Shown here: piece by piece, positions 19,113 to 27,669 of the stretch
Numbering within the stretch: position 1 is the first letter of the stretch
Layout: every line of letters begins with the position of its first letter
NCBI RefSeq assembly: GCF_001514205.1
Contig: NZ_KQ948763.1
Location: 186,001 to 250,000 of the forward strand
Source: Streptomyces griseoruber
GTDB lineage: Bacteria; Actinomycetota; Actinomycetes; Streptomycetales; Streptomycetaceae
Length of the DNA: 64,000 nucleotides
Reading direction: 5' to 3'
Made by a program: the position numbers and the translations under genes
The notes under the pieces: generated by a model
Database searches by the model: none
What the model saw: the letters and a program-made list of their open reading frames with translations, nothing else
Told to the model about the DNA's origin: nothing

Positions 19113-19329
19113 TGTGTTCCTCTGTTGCAGCCGGGGCGGGTGCCGCGGCTGCCATCCTGGTCGGGTCAGTGGGGCGCGTCGGCAAGGAGCGTGGGGTGTT
19201 GATCCTGGCGGTCTGCGGTAAGAACTGGCCGACCGGATCCCTGCTCGCGCCTATCAGCTGGGAGGGGAACTTCCTCTCGGGCACCTTGCACTTGCCCGCG
19301 CAGGTGGCCTTGCCTTTGACACCGCTGCC

Positions 19330-19467
19330 CCTGGCCGTGCCCGAGTGGACAGCTTCAGCAGCTTCACCTGGTACGCCCACGTCTTGATGTCGCGATTGCT
19401 GTAGGCGTAGGCGACGTGAGGCCAGACGGCTCACGACCGCCCCCGTGCGGGGATTGGTCACCGTCAC
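19330..19467 (-). pseudogene. Possible remnant of a secreted protein gene
   Basis: On the minus strand one frame begins TVTNPRTGAVVSRLASR, and a neighbouring frame then reads HVAYAYSNRDIKTWAYQVK and LLKLSTRARPG. Switching frames gives a more natural protein than either frame alone, which suggests decay. I do not recognise a function. Confidence 0.3.
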
Positions 19468-20180
19468 ATCAGCGGGGAAGACCCTGCAGGCCTTGAACCG
19501 GTTGACGTGTCACTTGCCGTCCGCGCCGTGGTCGTCGCACCAACTCGGGGTCGGCCAGGCGCTACCGGAGTCGGCACGTCTGAGTCGGGAGGCGTGCGTC
19601 GGTCGCTGCGGCGTGCGGTGGCGGGTCCCTGCCAGCGCACGGCGCGTTCGCTGTCCAGGCCGAGCTGGTCCATGACCCGGGCGACCAGGTGGTCCACGAT
19701 GTCGTCCACGGACGCGGGCTTGTTGTAGAAGGCCGGCATGGGCGGCAGGATCGTCACCCCCATCCGGGAGAGAGCCAGCATGTTCTCCAGGTGGATGGTC
19801 GACAGCGGGGTCTCCCGTACGCCGAGCACCAAGGGACGCCGTTCTTTGAGGATGACGTCCGCGGCCCGCGAGACAAGGTCGCTGCCGTAGCCGGCCCGTA
19901 TGGCGGCGAGCGTCTTGGCGCTGCACGGCAAGATCACCATGCCGTCGGTGCGGAACGAGCCGCTGGATATGGAGGCCGCCTGGTCATCCGGGCCGTGGAC
20001 GACATCGGCCAGGTCGGCGACCTGCCGCGCCGACCAGCCGGTCTCCAGCTCAATGGTCGCCCGCGCCCAGCGGCTCGTCACCAGGTGTGTCTCCACGTCC
20101 GGTTGGCCGGCGAGCTCCTCCAGCAACCGAATGCCCAGGATGGCCCCCGTGGCACCCGTCATTCCCACGATCAATCGCAT
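19464..20180 (-). CDS. vdcB: UbiX-type flavin prenyltransferase, vanillate decarboxylase subunit B
   Basis: It makes prenylated FMN for its UbiD partner. Residues 1-200 are a standard UbiX fold: RLIVGMTGATGAILGIRLLE, THLVTSRWARATIE, SSGSFRTDGMVILPCSAKTL, then VLGVRETPLSTIHLENML and GVTILPPMPAFYNKP. Length is 238 residues, but the family ends near 200. The last 35 or so residues are Pro/Thr/Ser/Arg-rich and look like out-of-frame read-through, so the 3' end was probably altered. It lies 90 nt downstream of the UbiD gene on the same strand. The third small subunit gene (vdcD) found in some Streptomyces was not seen. Confidence 0.85.
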   Translation of the reverse strand: MRLIVGMTGATGAILGIRLLEELAGQPDVETHLVTSRWARATIELETGWSARQVADLADVVHGPDDQAASISSGSFRTDGMVILPCSAKTLAAIRAGYGSDLVSRAADVILKERRPLVLGVRETPLSTIHLENMLALSRMGVTILPPMPAFYNKPASVDDIVDHLVARVMDQLGLDSERAVRWQGPATARRSDRRTPPDSDVPTPVAPGRPRVGATTTARTASDTSTGSRPAGSSPLM

Positions 20181-20270
20181 CGCAACTGCCCTTTCGTATG
20201 CGCAAGCCGGGCCGCGTCCTGTGCGGCCGGCACCGCCCGTTCAGGACGTGGCCCGGCGGATCCGGCGGTC

Positions 20271-21740
20271 TCAGTGCTGGTGCCTGGCCAGAACCTTGGC
20301 GCGCACCGTGGAGGGGTAGGCGTGCGCGAAGTCGCTCAGTGCCTCGCGTTCGTCCGGGGCGGGGAGCAGGGCATCGTGTACGACCTTGGTGGCGCGGCCT
20401 GCGCGGCGCTCTTCCTTGGTGTAGCAGGTGAGCAGCGAAAGAATGGGGCCGTCCTCGAAGCGCACCGTGCGGTCAACGGGGTGGACCCGGGTGCCCAGCG
20501 CCCACATCAGCTCGGCATCGTTCGCGGGATCGACGTCGTCGTCGAGCAGGAACACCTGCGGCAGGGCTGCCCCGTACTTGGTGGAGTGGATCGCCTCGCC
20601 GACCCGGCGGGCGAACTCCTCGGAGGTGACGCCGGGCAGGTGGTCGCGCCAGTCGCCGGGGACGGACACGACCAGCCAGTGGCTGGCGCTGCTCAGGGAG
20701 GACCAGGCGGTGGTGACGGGCAGTCCGGCCGCGCGGATCACGTCCAGGGTGCCGGCGGCCACGCCGAGCCCGGTGACGGTGTGGAAATCGTCGGTCGGCT
20801 TTCCTTCCGCGACCAGCGGCCAGATGGGGTCGTCGCGGTAGGTGATCGCCTCGACGCTGTAGACCGGCTGGAGGCTCGTCCCGGACGGGATATAGCCCGC
20901 GAACTCGCCGAAGGGTCCCTCGACGCCGGTGCGTTCGACGGAGAGGTGGCCCTCGATGACGATCTCGGCGCTCGCGGGGACCAGCAGGTCCGACAACTCG
21001 GCCTTGACGACGGCGAGCGGCTCGCCGATCAGCGCGCCGATGTAGTCCGCCTCGGCGACGCCGTCGCCGATCGGGATGCCGCCGACGTACGGGATGGCCG
21101 GGTCACCGCCCTGGACCAGCGCATACGGCATGGGCTGGCCGAGGTCGGCCCACTGCTGCCAGATCTGGGCGATGTGCTGCGGGTGAATCACCAGCCCGGT
21201 CATGTGCTTGCCGTCGACCATCATGATCCGGGCGATGGACCAGTTGGTCCAGGACCCGTCCGGAGTCTGGGCGATGATCACGCCGTACGTGTTGACGTAG
21301 CGATCGCCGTCGCCCTCGTGCACGAACGGCACCGGGAAGCGGTTGAGGTCCGCGTCATCGCCGAGCAGGACGTTCTGCTTGACCGCGGCGTCGCCTCGGC
21401 TGACCGTCTTCGGCGGGATGCCGGGGCGGTGCTGGGTGGCGGCCAGGTGGTCGATGATCTGCGGGCCGGTGGCCTCGGGCGGCAGTCCGATGCTCAGCGC
21501 GACGCGGGCGAAGGGCTTGCCGGGGGCGGCACTGAGCGCGGCGGGTGCGCCCAGGAGGCGGAAGCCGTCGGCAACGCCGGTCACCTTCTCGAACAGCGGG
21601 GCGGGCAGGCGGTGCTCGGTGCTGTAACGGGTGTGCGCGGCCGCCTCCAGATTCCAGTCGACCTCGGTTTCGATCCGGTCGAGGTCCCCCAGGGCTTCCA
21701 GTGCCTTGATGTGTTCACGCAGGTCCGAGGGATGGCTCAT
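20271..21740 (-). CDS. vdcC: UbiD-family decarboxylase, vanillate/4-hydroxybenzoate type
   Basis: A protein of 489 residues in the UbiD family of prenyl-FMN-dependent reversible decarboxylases, VdcC branch. The conserved acidic/basic network is seen in SIARIMMVDGKHM (family Arg) and VEGPFGEFAGYIPSG (two Glu). The metal/prFMN site NRFPVPFVHEGDGDRY and the C-terminal RADE-like LLDDDVDPANDAEL are also present. GAGGAGG lies 5 nt before ATG 21740. The expected reaction is vanillate to guaiacol or the 4-hydroxybenzoate equivalent. A MarR gene is divergent, with a palindrome in between. With the dioxygenase and vdh genes at 10.4-13.3 kb it completes a plausible route from phenylpropanoid to guaiacol. 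Confidence 0.88.
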   Translation of the reverse strand: MSHPSDLREHIKALEALGDLDRIETEVDWNLEAAAHTRYSTEHRLPAPLFEKVTGVADGFRLLGAPAALSAAPGKPFARVALSIGLPPEATGPQIIDHLAATQHRPGIPPKTVSRGDAAVKQNVLLGDDADLNRFPVPFVHEGDGDRYVNTYGVIIAQTPDGSWTNWSIARIMMVDGKHMTGLVIHPQHIAQIWQQWADLGQPMPYALVQGGDPAIPYVGGIPIGDGVAEADYIGALIGEPLAVVKAELSDLLVPASAEIVIEGHLSVERTGVEGPFGEFAGYIPSGTSLQPVYSVEAITYRDDPIWPLVAEGKPTDDFHTVTGLGVAAGTLDVIRAAGLPVTTAWSSLSSASHWLVVSVPGDWRDHLPGVTSEEFARRVGEAIHSTKYGAALPQVFLLDDDVDPANDAELMWALGTRVHPVDRTVRFEDGPILSLLTCYTKEERRAGRATKVVHDALLPAPDEREALSDFAHAYPSTVRAKVLARHQH

Positions 21741-21774
21741 CCCGTCCTCCTCGAGAGAATGTCAGCACACGGAA

Positions 21775-21790
21775 TATCTGTGTACTGATA
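21775..21790. promoter_or_regulatory. Imperfect palindrome upstream of vdcC
   Basis: TATCTGTGTACTGATA matches its own reverse complement at 12 of 16 positions and lies 34 nt upstream of the vdcC start, between vdcC and the divergent MarR gene. It is a candidate operator. Confidence 0.4.
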
Positions 21791-21883
21791 ATCCTCCCAC
21801 AAGGCTCACCCGACGCTGGTGGCGGGGAGGTGTGAGCTGTGTGACAGGATCTTCATCCCGCGACCGAAGGGAGTCCGCAGGCC

Positions 21884-22312
21884 ATGCGACCCGAACAGCT
21901 CATCGACCAGCCGATGCACCTGCTGCGTCGCGCGCTTCAGCGGGTCAACGCGGTCTGGCAGGCGGAGGTGCCCGAGCTGACCGCCCCCCAGTACGCGACT
22001 CTCGCCACGCTCGCGGAGCGTCCCGGGATCGACCAGTCCGCCCTCTGTCTGGCCACTGCCATCGACCGGTCCACCATGACCACCCTGCTGGACCGGCTCT
22101 CCTCGCGAGGCTGGGTCAACCGCGAACCCGACCCACTCAACCGCAGGCGTCACATCGTCCACATCACGGAGGAAGGGCACGCGCTGCTGCGCGAGGTGGA
22201 ACCGGCAGTCGCGCGCGTGAACCAATGGACCGTCGATCAACTCGGCGAAGAGCGGACCGGCACGCTACTCCCGCTGCTGAGCGATCTGGCCGGCGTCGAG
22301 CTGGACGGTTGA
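21884..22312 (+). CDS. MarR-family transcriptional regulator of the vdc genes
   Basis: A compact MarR protein of 142 residues: APQYATLATLAERPGIDQ, then LCLATAIDRSTMTTLLDRLS, then wing REPDPLNRRRHIVHITEEG. AAGGGAG precedes ATG 21884. Divergence from vdcC with a 143-bp gap makes it the probable local repressor, relieved by vanillate or a similar acid. Its target and ligand are inferred from position. Confidence 0.85.
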   Translation: MRPEQLIDQPMHLLRRALQRVNAVWQAEVPELTAPQYATLATLAERPGIDQSALCLATAIDRSTMTTLLDRLSSRGWVNREPDPLNRRRHIVHITEEGHALLREVEPAVARVNQWTVDQLGEERTGTLLPLLSDLAGVELDG

Positions 22313-22367
22313 GCGGTCTGACGGTGCGCGCTCCGGATCAACCCTCAGCCCGCTCTCGGCCCGCGCT

Positions 22368-22514
22368 GCCGTCGCCAGCGGCCTCAACCCTGTTCATCAC
22401 CACAACGGCCGCACCGAGGGCGTCAACACGCGAACCAAGCGGATCATGAGGCAGATGCCCGGCCGAGCCGGGTTCCCACTGCTCCGCCACCGCCTCTGCT
22501 CCGGTGGGACCTGA
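22368..22514 (+). mobile_element. 3' remnant of an ISL3-family transposase
   Basis: The frame ends NGRTEGVNTRTKRIMRQMPG, RAGFPLLRHRLCSGGT and a stop, the typical C-terminus of ISL3 transposases. Only about 48 codons remain; the DDE core and terminal repeats are gone. Confidence 0.75.
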
Positions 22515-22651
22515 ATCCCGCCGGAATCCGCCAAGAGCCGCTGCTCGCAACCCAACGGCGGGACGCAGGACCGAAGAACTCCCCGAGACCGAGCGGCGGC
22601 CGCCCGCGTACTCCGGCCACCCGACGAGGCGCCGGAGCGAGCCGGCCGGGC

Positions 22652-22866
22652 TCAGCCGCCCGTCGACTCCCGGATCACCGCGGAGAAGTGGCTGATGAAC
22701 TCCTGGTGGTAAGCCCCGGGCTCGGTCTGCTCGATCCGCCCGGCCGGCAGGTCGACCGCTCACCGCGCCACATGCCGTAGTCCGAATCGATGGCGGACAG
22801 CGAGGGGATGCGGACCTCGACGTTGTCGAAGCCGATCACTTCGACCTGCTCCGGCACCCGTACCCC
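22652..22866 (-). pseudogene. 3' remnant of a LacI-family regulator
   Basis: The first part encodes PEQVEVIGFDNVEVRIPSLS followed by AID, the last ligand-domain strand of LacI proteins. A different frame gives the end HQEFISHFSAVIRESTGG and a stop. A frameshift separates the two, and the HTH and most of the ligand domain are missing. 22515-22651 shows nothing recognisable. Confidence 0.6.
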
Positions 22867-23112
22867 GACGTCGGCCAGACCGGACCCCCTTCGCCATTAC
22901 ACCTCAGCCCTGCGTCAGCCCTGCCTCGCGGGTGCGAGGCTGTAGCGGGCCGCGCCGTGGCCGGGGAGGTCGGCCGGCACGCATTGGCCGTCGTGAGTCG
23001 TGTCGTTGCGGCTCCACAGTTCCCGGACGCGGCCGTCGCTCCGGGCACCGATGCCCCCTCGCCACCTGCAGAACCAGACAAAGTATCTCCAGCCTCCCCG
23101 TTTCACTCGGGG

Positions 23113-23583
23113 ATGGCTGACTCTGGGGCGGAAATATGGACGCTGGTGATCATGCGGGAGCTGACGATGGGCAACCGCCGCTTCGACACGTTGCAGGTCC
23201 AGACCCTGGCTTCGCCGCAGATGCTGACCAACCGCCTCAAGCGGCTGGAGGCCGACGGCATGATCGAGCGCCGTGCCTACAGCGTGAAACCCCGCCGCTA
23301 CGAGTACCACCTGGCCGCCAAGGGCGAGGCCTTCGCCTCGGTGCTGCTCGCCCTGCGAGCATGGGGCGAGACGTGGTGCAAGGAGCCCGGGGAAGGGATT
23401 GCCGTCCATCAGATCCACACAGCATGCGGTCGCGAGGTGGGCCTGAGCGGGACCGTGTGTGAAGGGTGCGGCGAGCCCTTCACCGTGGACGAAGTGAGAG
23501 GTGAACTCAGCGCGGCCTTCGCACGGGAACGCGAGGACAGGAGCACCGCCGCCAGACAGGATGCCGAGACCCGCCGAACCTAA
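23113..23583 (+). CDS. N-terminally shortened HxlR-family regulator
   Basis: A protein of 156 residues from ATG 23113. The winged helix is clear: EIWTLVIMRELTMGNRRFDT, LASPQMLTNRLKRLEADGM, and YEYHLAAKGEAFASVLLALR. A C-terminal Cys pair lies in SGTVCEGCGEPF. HxlR proteins normally start with a Cys-containing helix and a GDRW motif. Here that opening is replaced by ADSGAE and no good ribosome site is seen. The gene may be truncated at its 5' end by rearrangement with the LacI scrap upstream. Whether it is expressed is doubtful. Confidence 0.55.
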   Translation: MADSGAEIWTLVIMRELTMGNRRFDTLQVQTLASPQMLTNRLKRLEADGMIERRAYSVKPRRYEYHLAAKGEAFASVLLALRAWGETWCKEPGEGIAVHQIHTACGREVGLSGTVCEGCGEPFTVDEVRGELSAAFAREREDRSTAARQDAETRRT

Positions 23584-23607
23584 CCAGCATGTTTCACTTG
23601 CTGCCGT

Positions 23608-23831
23608 GTCCGGATCCTGATCGAAAACACGAAAGTGCCTTCTGAGCTGGGATTCGGTTCCTACGAGTTCTGCACCCGCCTCCTCGGGGAGACCGGCGTC
23701 ATGTTCACCCCCGGCGCCGCCTTCGACATCGAGCACACCATCCGCATCGGCTTCGCCGACGACACCGAGACCCTGTGCACCGGCCTGGACCTGGTCGGCC
23801 AGTTTCTCCGACCGCTTCGCCCAGGACTGAC
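23608..23831 (+). pseudogene. 3' remnant of a PLP aminotransferase
   Basis: The frame reads FGSYEFCTRLLGETGVMFTP, GAAFDIEHTIRIGFADDTET and LGLDLVGQF-like residues: the small C-terminal domain with the carboxylate-binding Arg (RIGFA). Near 23810 the frame slips; an alternative frame closes naturally as SDRFAQD-stop. The rest of the gene is missing. It is unrelated to the similar scrap at 9269-9547. Confidence 0.6.
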
Positions 23832-23870
23832 TCACCGGCAAGAGCGCTGGGGGAACCCAGGTGCCCCGCC

Positions 23871-24791
23871 TTATGTGGGGTCGGAGCGGAGAGTGACCGT
23901 GCGAAGGAGAGCGTTCCGGCAGGCCTGGATGGCAGGGTGCTGGCTGCGGCCGCGGCGTACCACGGCGAAGATGCGGCGTGTGCGTTGCCCGCGGGGGAGC
24001 TGGCGCAGGGTGACGGTCGGGGGCTGTCCGCTCCAGACGAGGCCGGGCAGGAAAGCCGCGGCGTGTTTCTGCTCGACGAGGCGCTGATGGAGCAGGAGGT
24101 CGGTGGTCTCGAACCGTACGTCGGGTTCGAAGCCGGCGTTGCGGCACAGAGTCATGGCCCAGTGCCGGGCGGCTGTGCCTTCGGGTTCCATCACCCAGGG
24201 GTGGTCGGCGAGTGAGCGGAGCGCCGCCGTCGGGCCGTCGGCGTCCCTTGCGTCGGCCGGCTGCGGCATGGCGAGGTGCAGGGGGTCGTCGAGCAGGACT
24301 TGCTGTTCGAGTTCGGCGGGCCGCGAGTGGGGATTGCCCGGGTATTCCTCGGCGAGGACGAGGTCGAAGTCGCGTGCTTGCAGGGCAGGCAGGGACTGCT
24401 CCGGCTCCATGTGCGTGACGTGGACGCGCAGACGGGGGTGCTGGTCACGCAGCAGGCCGAGCGCGGTCGGGACGAGGGCCAGGGCGGCCGTCTGGAACGA
24501 GGCGACGCGCAGGGTGCCGGTCACGTCGGTCAGGGAGGCGGCGATGTCCGCTTCCGCGCGCTCCAGGCGTTCGAGGACCGCTTCGGTATGGGAGACGAGG
24601 ATCTCGGCCTGCGCGGTCAGCCGCACCCGCCGTCCGACCGGCTCGAGGAGCGGGACGCCGACTTCGGCCTCTAGTTGGGAGAGCTGCTGAGAGACGGAGG
24701 AGGGGGCGTAGGAGAGGGCGGTGGCCACGGCTGCCAGGGTGCCGCGGTGCTTGAGTTCTCGGAGCAGACGCAGCCGATGCAGATCGAACAT
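23871..24791 (-). CDS. LysR-family transcriptional regulator
   Basis: A protein of 306 residues starting at ATG 24791 (FDLHRLRLLRELKHRGTLAA). The HTH continues ALSYAPSSVSQQLSQLEAEV. The effector domain is the usual two-lobed type (TGTLRVASFQTAALALVPTA onwards). It is divergent from the ammonia-lyase-like gene across 117 bp, the standard layout for a LysR activator of the neighbouring operon. The probable ligand is the substrate amino acid or a derivative. Confidence 0.87.
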   Translation of the reverse strand: MFDLHRLRLLRELKHRGTLAAVATALSYAPSSVSQQLSQLEAEVGVPLLEPVGRRVRLTAQAEILVSHTEAVLERLERAEADIAASLTDVTGTLRVASFQTAALALVPTALGLLRDQHPRLRVHVTHMEPEQSLPALQARDFDLVLAEEYPGNPHSRPAELEQQVLLDDPLHLAMPQPADARDADGPTAALRSLADHPWVMEPEGTAARHWAMTLCRNAGFEPDVRFETTDLLLHQRLVEQKHAAAFLPGLVWSGQPPTVTLRQLPRGQRTRRIFAVVRRGRSQHPAIQACRNALLRTVTLRSDPT

Positions 24792-24908
24792 GGGCGGCTC
24801 GCTCTCCTCGCCCTCGTGGGCCGATGGCTGAATGGTCGGCCTGGCCGATGAGTATAGGTCGTAAACATTCGCTGGACCGATAGCAAGGGAGCGTCGGACC
24901 CTGATCGT

Positions 24909-26024
24909 ATGTCCGACGACGCTTCCTCCTTCCATACGCTGCCGTGGTTCGTGCGTCCCGATGCCCGTGCCTGGCGGTGTGAACCCGCGCCCGCAGAAGT
25001 ACGGGTCTTCCACTCTTCGCTACCCGACTACGCGCCCACCCCACTGACCGAACTCCCTTCGACTGCAACGGAATGGGGCGTCGGCCGGGTCTTCGTCAAG
25101 GACGAGTCGTGGCGTCTGGGGCTGCCCGCGTTCAAGGCGCTCGGTGCGTCCTGGGCGGTCCACCGCACCCTTGCCGAGCGGACCGCGAACGGCGCGGAAC
25201 ATGGCCCGATCACCCTGGTGACCGCCACCGACGGCAACCACGGCCGCGCGGTGGCCCGCATGGCAACCCGACTCGGTCAGAACGCCCACGTCTTCGTCCC
25301 CCAGGGCGTGCATCCGCAGGCCGTTGCGGCCATCGTCGCCGAACAGGCGAAGGTCACCGAGGTCTCAGGGCCGTACGACGAGGCCGTGCGCCTGGCGGCC
25401 GAGGCGGCTGCCGCGCCGGGCGCGGTCCTGGTCCAGGACACCGCCTGGCCGGGCTATGAGCAGATCCCGGGGTGGATCGTCGAGGGTTACTCCACCCTCT
25501 GCGCCGAGATCGACGAGCAGTTGGCGGCGAAGGGGGTCCCCGAGGGGCCCGACCTCGTCTCCGTACCGGTGGGCGTGGGGTCGCTCGCCCAGGCCGTCGT
25601 CACCCATTACCGCAGCCGCCCCTTTGGGCATGCCCCGGCTCTGCTGTCGGTGGAGCCGGAGGCCGCGCCCTGCGTCCTGGAAAGCCTCACCTGCGGCGCA
25701 CCCGTCAGCGTCACCACGACGGAGACCACCATGGCCGGGCTGAACTGTGGCACCCCGTCCACCATCGCCTGGCCCCACCTGCGCGGCGGGCTGGACGCCG
25801 CGGTTGCCGTCTCGGACGCCGACAGTGCCCGCGCGGCCGGTGATCTGGCCGCTGCCGGTGTCTCTTCCGGTCCCTGCGGGGCCGCGGCGCTCGCCGGTCT
25901 GCGTGCGGCGCTCACCGGCGTGGGAGCCGAGGAACGCCGTGCGGCTCTGGGGCTGGGTCCGACCTCGGTGGTCGTGCTGCTGAGCACCGAGGGCACGGCC
26001 GCAAACCCGCACTCCAGCCACTGA
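24909..26024 (+). CDS. Diaminopropionate ammonia-lyase-like PLP enzyme
   Basis: A protein of 371 residues in the fold-type II PLP family, closest in layout to diaminopropionate ammonia-lyase (YgeX/DpaL). The PLP Lys is in LPAFKALGASWA (about residue 77). TATDGNHGRAVARMA binds the cofactor phosphate region, and later PVGVGSLAQAV and SSGPCGAAALAGL follow. The expected reaction is alpha,beta-elimination of 2,3-diaminopropionate or a related beta-substituted alanine to pyruvate and ammonia. The M20 hydrolase downstream parallels the E. coli ygeX-ygeY pair. The substrate is inferred. Confidence 0.78.
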   Translation: MSDDASSFHTLPWFVRPDARAWRCEPAPAEVRVFHSSLPDYAPTPLTELPSTATEWGVGRVFVKDESWRLGLPAFKALGASWAVHRTLAERTANGAEHGPITLVTATDGNHGRAVARMATRLGQNAHVFVPQGVHPQAVAAIVAEQAKVTEVSGPYDEAVRLAAEAAAAPGAVLVQDTAWPGYEQIPGWIVEGYSTLCAEIDEQLAAKGVPEGPDLVSVPVGVGSLAQAVVTHYRSRPFGHAPALLSVEPEAAPCVLESLTCGAPVSVTTTETTMAGLNCGTPSTIAWPHLRGGLDAAVAVSDADSARAAGDLAAAGVSSGPCGAAALAGLRAALTGVGAEERRAALGLGPTSVVVLLSTEGTAANPHSSH

Positions 26025-26026
26025 AC

Positions 26027-26440
26027 ATGGGACCCACTTCGTGGCCGCCAACGTCGAGATCGGTGTGGTCACCGACGTGCAGGGCATGTCCTGGCGGGAG
26101 ATCACCATCCACGGCCGTGCCACCCACGCCGGCACCCCCCACCCACCTGCGCGCCACCGTCGGCCACTGGATCGTCCACCCGGACCTCACCGACATCGTC
26201 TCGGCCCGCGCCGAGGAGGCCCTGACCGCGTTCCCATACGAACTGGAGGGGAGTCAGCCGGGCCTGTCACCGACCACCGGGCGGAAGGCCAGGACGGCCC
26301 ACGTTCCCTTTGACGAGGGTCGCCGCGCTCTGCCCCACCGCCATGATCTTCCTACGAGGCGAGTACGACGGCATCAGCCACAACCCGCGAGTACTCCACC
26401 CTCCTACGCCTGGCAGACCAGCACTAACCCCTCACGCCCC
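26027..26440 (+). pseudogene. Decayed N-carbamoylase/hydantoinase-type M20 gene
   Basis: One frame reads VEIGVVTDVQGMSWREITIH, then GRATHAGT; another, further on, reads CPTAMIFLRGEYDGISHNPR, and a one-base slip then gives EYSTLLRLADQH. These are two conserved blocks of Zn-dependent N-carbamoyl-amino-acid hydrolases. The sequence between them is deleted or shifted. In E. coli-type clusters a hydantoinase/carbamoylase sits beside ygeX and ygeY, so this is probably a lost member of the same pathway. Confidence 0.7.
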
Positions 26441-26482
26441 GAACACCGCCACTTCCCCAGTGCCGTACTCCGAAAGGCCCCC

Positions 26483-27658
26483 ATGCTTCCCGAGACTCCC
26501 GTCACCCCTGGATCCCCTGCCTCCGATCCCGCCCGTCTGCTGGCCCGGCTGATCTCCATCGACTCCGTCAACCCCGACCTCGTACCCGGCGGGGCCGGCG
26601 AGAGCGTCATCGCAGACTTCTGCGGCGCATGGCTGGCCGCTCGCGGCTTCGAAATTCACCGCCTCGAAAAGCGGCCCGGCCGGCCCTCGCTCGTCGCGAT
26701 CGCCCGCGGCACCGGCGGCGGCCAGTCCCTCATGCTCAACGGTCACCTCGACACCGTCGGCCTCACCGACTACGACGGCGACCCGCTCGACCCACAGATC
26801 CGCGACGGCAGGATGTACGGCCGCGGCACCTTCGACATGAAAGCCGGCATCGCCGCCATGATGGTCGCCGCCGCCCGCACCACCGCCCACGGCCCCCTGC
26901 GCGGCGACGTCATCCTCGCCTGCGTCGCAGACGAGGAGTACAGCAGCTCGGGCACCGAGGAGGTGCTGGAGGCCTTCACGGCCGACGCGGCAATCGTCAC
27001 CGAGCCGAGCCACCTCGATGTCACCCTCGCCCACAAGGGCTTCGCCTGGTTCGACGTGGACATCGAAGGCCGTGCCGCGCACGGTTCACGCCCCGACCTC
27101 GGCGTCGACGCCATCGCCAAAACCGGACACCTCCTCGTCGCCCTGGAGAACCTGGGCGCCCGCCTCGCTCAGGGCCCCGCACATCCCCTCCTGGGCACCG
27201 GCACCGTGCACGCCTCCGTCATCCACGGCGGCGAGGAACCCTCCACCTACCCGGCGCACTGCCGCACCACCCTGGAACGCCGCACCGTCCCCGGCGAGGA
27301 CGCCGACAGCGTCGAGCGCGAACTGGCCGCCATGCTCGACCACCTCACCGCCACGGTCCCCGACTTCCGCTACCGGCTGACCCGCGGCCTGCACCGCGAA
27401 CCCTTCGAAGCCGACCCCGACGCCGCGATCGTCCGCACCCTCACCCGCCACGCCGAGCAGGCCCTCGGCCACCCACCCGTGGTGCGCGCCGAGCCCTACT
27501 GGACCGACTGCGCCCTCCTGGACCGTGCCGGCATCCCCTGCCTGCTCTTCGGCGTCGACGGGGAAGGCGCCCACGCGGCAACCGAGTACGTCGACCTCGC
27601 CTCGCTGGACCGCCTCACCGACATCCTCACCGCCACCATCGCCGACTTCTGTTCCTGA
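26483..27658 (+). CDS. M20-family metallohydrolase (ArgE/DapE type)
   Basis: A protein of 391 residues. ATG 26483 has GAAAGG 5 nt upstream. Metal ligands are visible: LNGHLDTVGLTDYD (His, Asp), RGTFDMKAGIAAMMVAA (bridging Asp), ADEEYSSSGTEE (catalytic and metal Glu), EPSHLD, and the final His in GAHAATEYV. The dimerisation domain has AAHGSRP. It would remove an acyl group from an N-acylated amino acid. Following the ammonia-lyase-like gene, it may supply free diaminopropionate from an acylated form, as proposed for YgeY. The pairing and not the sequence suggests that substrate. Confidence 0.85.
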   Translation: MLPETPVTPGSPASDPARLLARLISIDSVNPDLVPGGAGESVIADFCGAWLAARGFEIHRLEKRPGRPSLVAIARGTGGGQSLMLNGHLDTVGLTDYDGDPLDPQIRDGRMYGRGTFDMKAGIAAMMVAAARTTAHGPLRGDVILACVADEEYSSSGTEEVLEAFTADAAIVTEPSHLDVTLAHKGFAWFDVDIEGRAAHGSRPDLGVDAIAKTGHLLVALENLGARLAQGPAHPLLGTGTVHASVIHGGEEPSTYPAHCRTTLERRTVPGEDADSVERELAAMLDHLTATVPDFRYRLTRGLHREPFEADPDAAIVRTLTRHAEQALGHPPVVRAEPYWTDCALLDRAGIPCLLFGVDGEGAHAATEYVDLASLDRLTDILTATIADFCS

Positions 27659-27669
27659 CCTGGACTCTG

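Noticed and set aside
9269..23831. The two aminotransferase scraps as halves of one gene
   Set aside because: Both encode the same C-terminal domain with different sequences, so they come from different genes.
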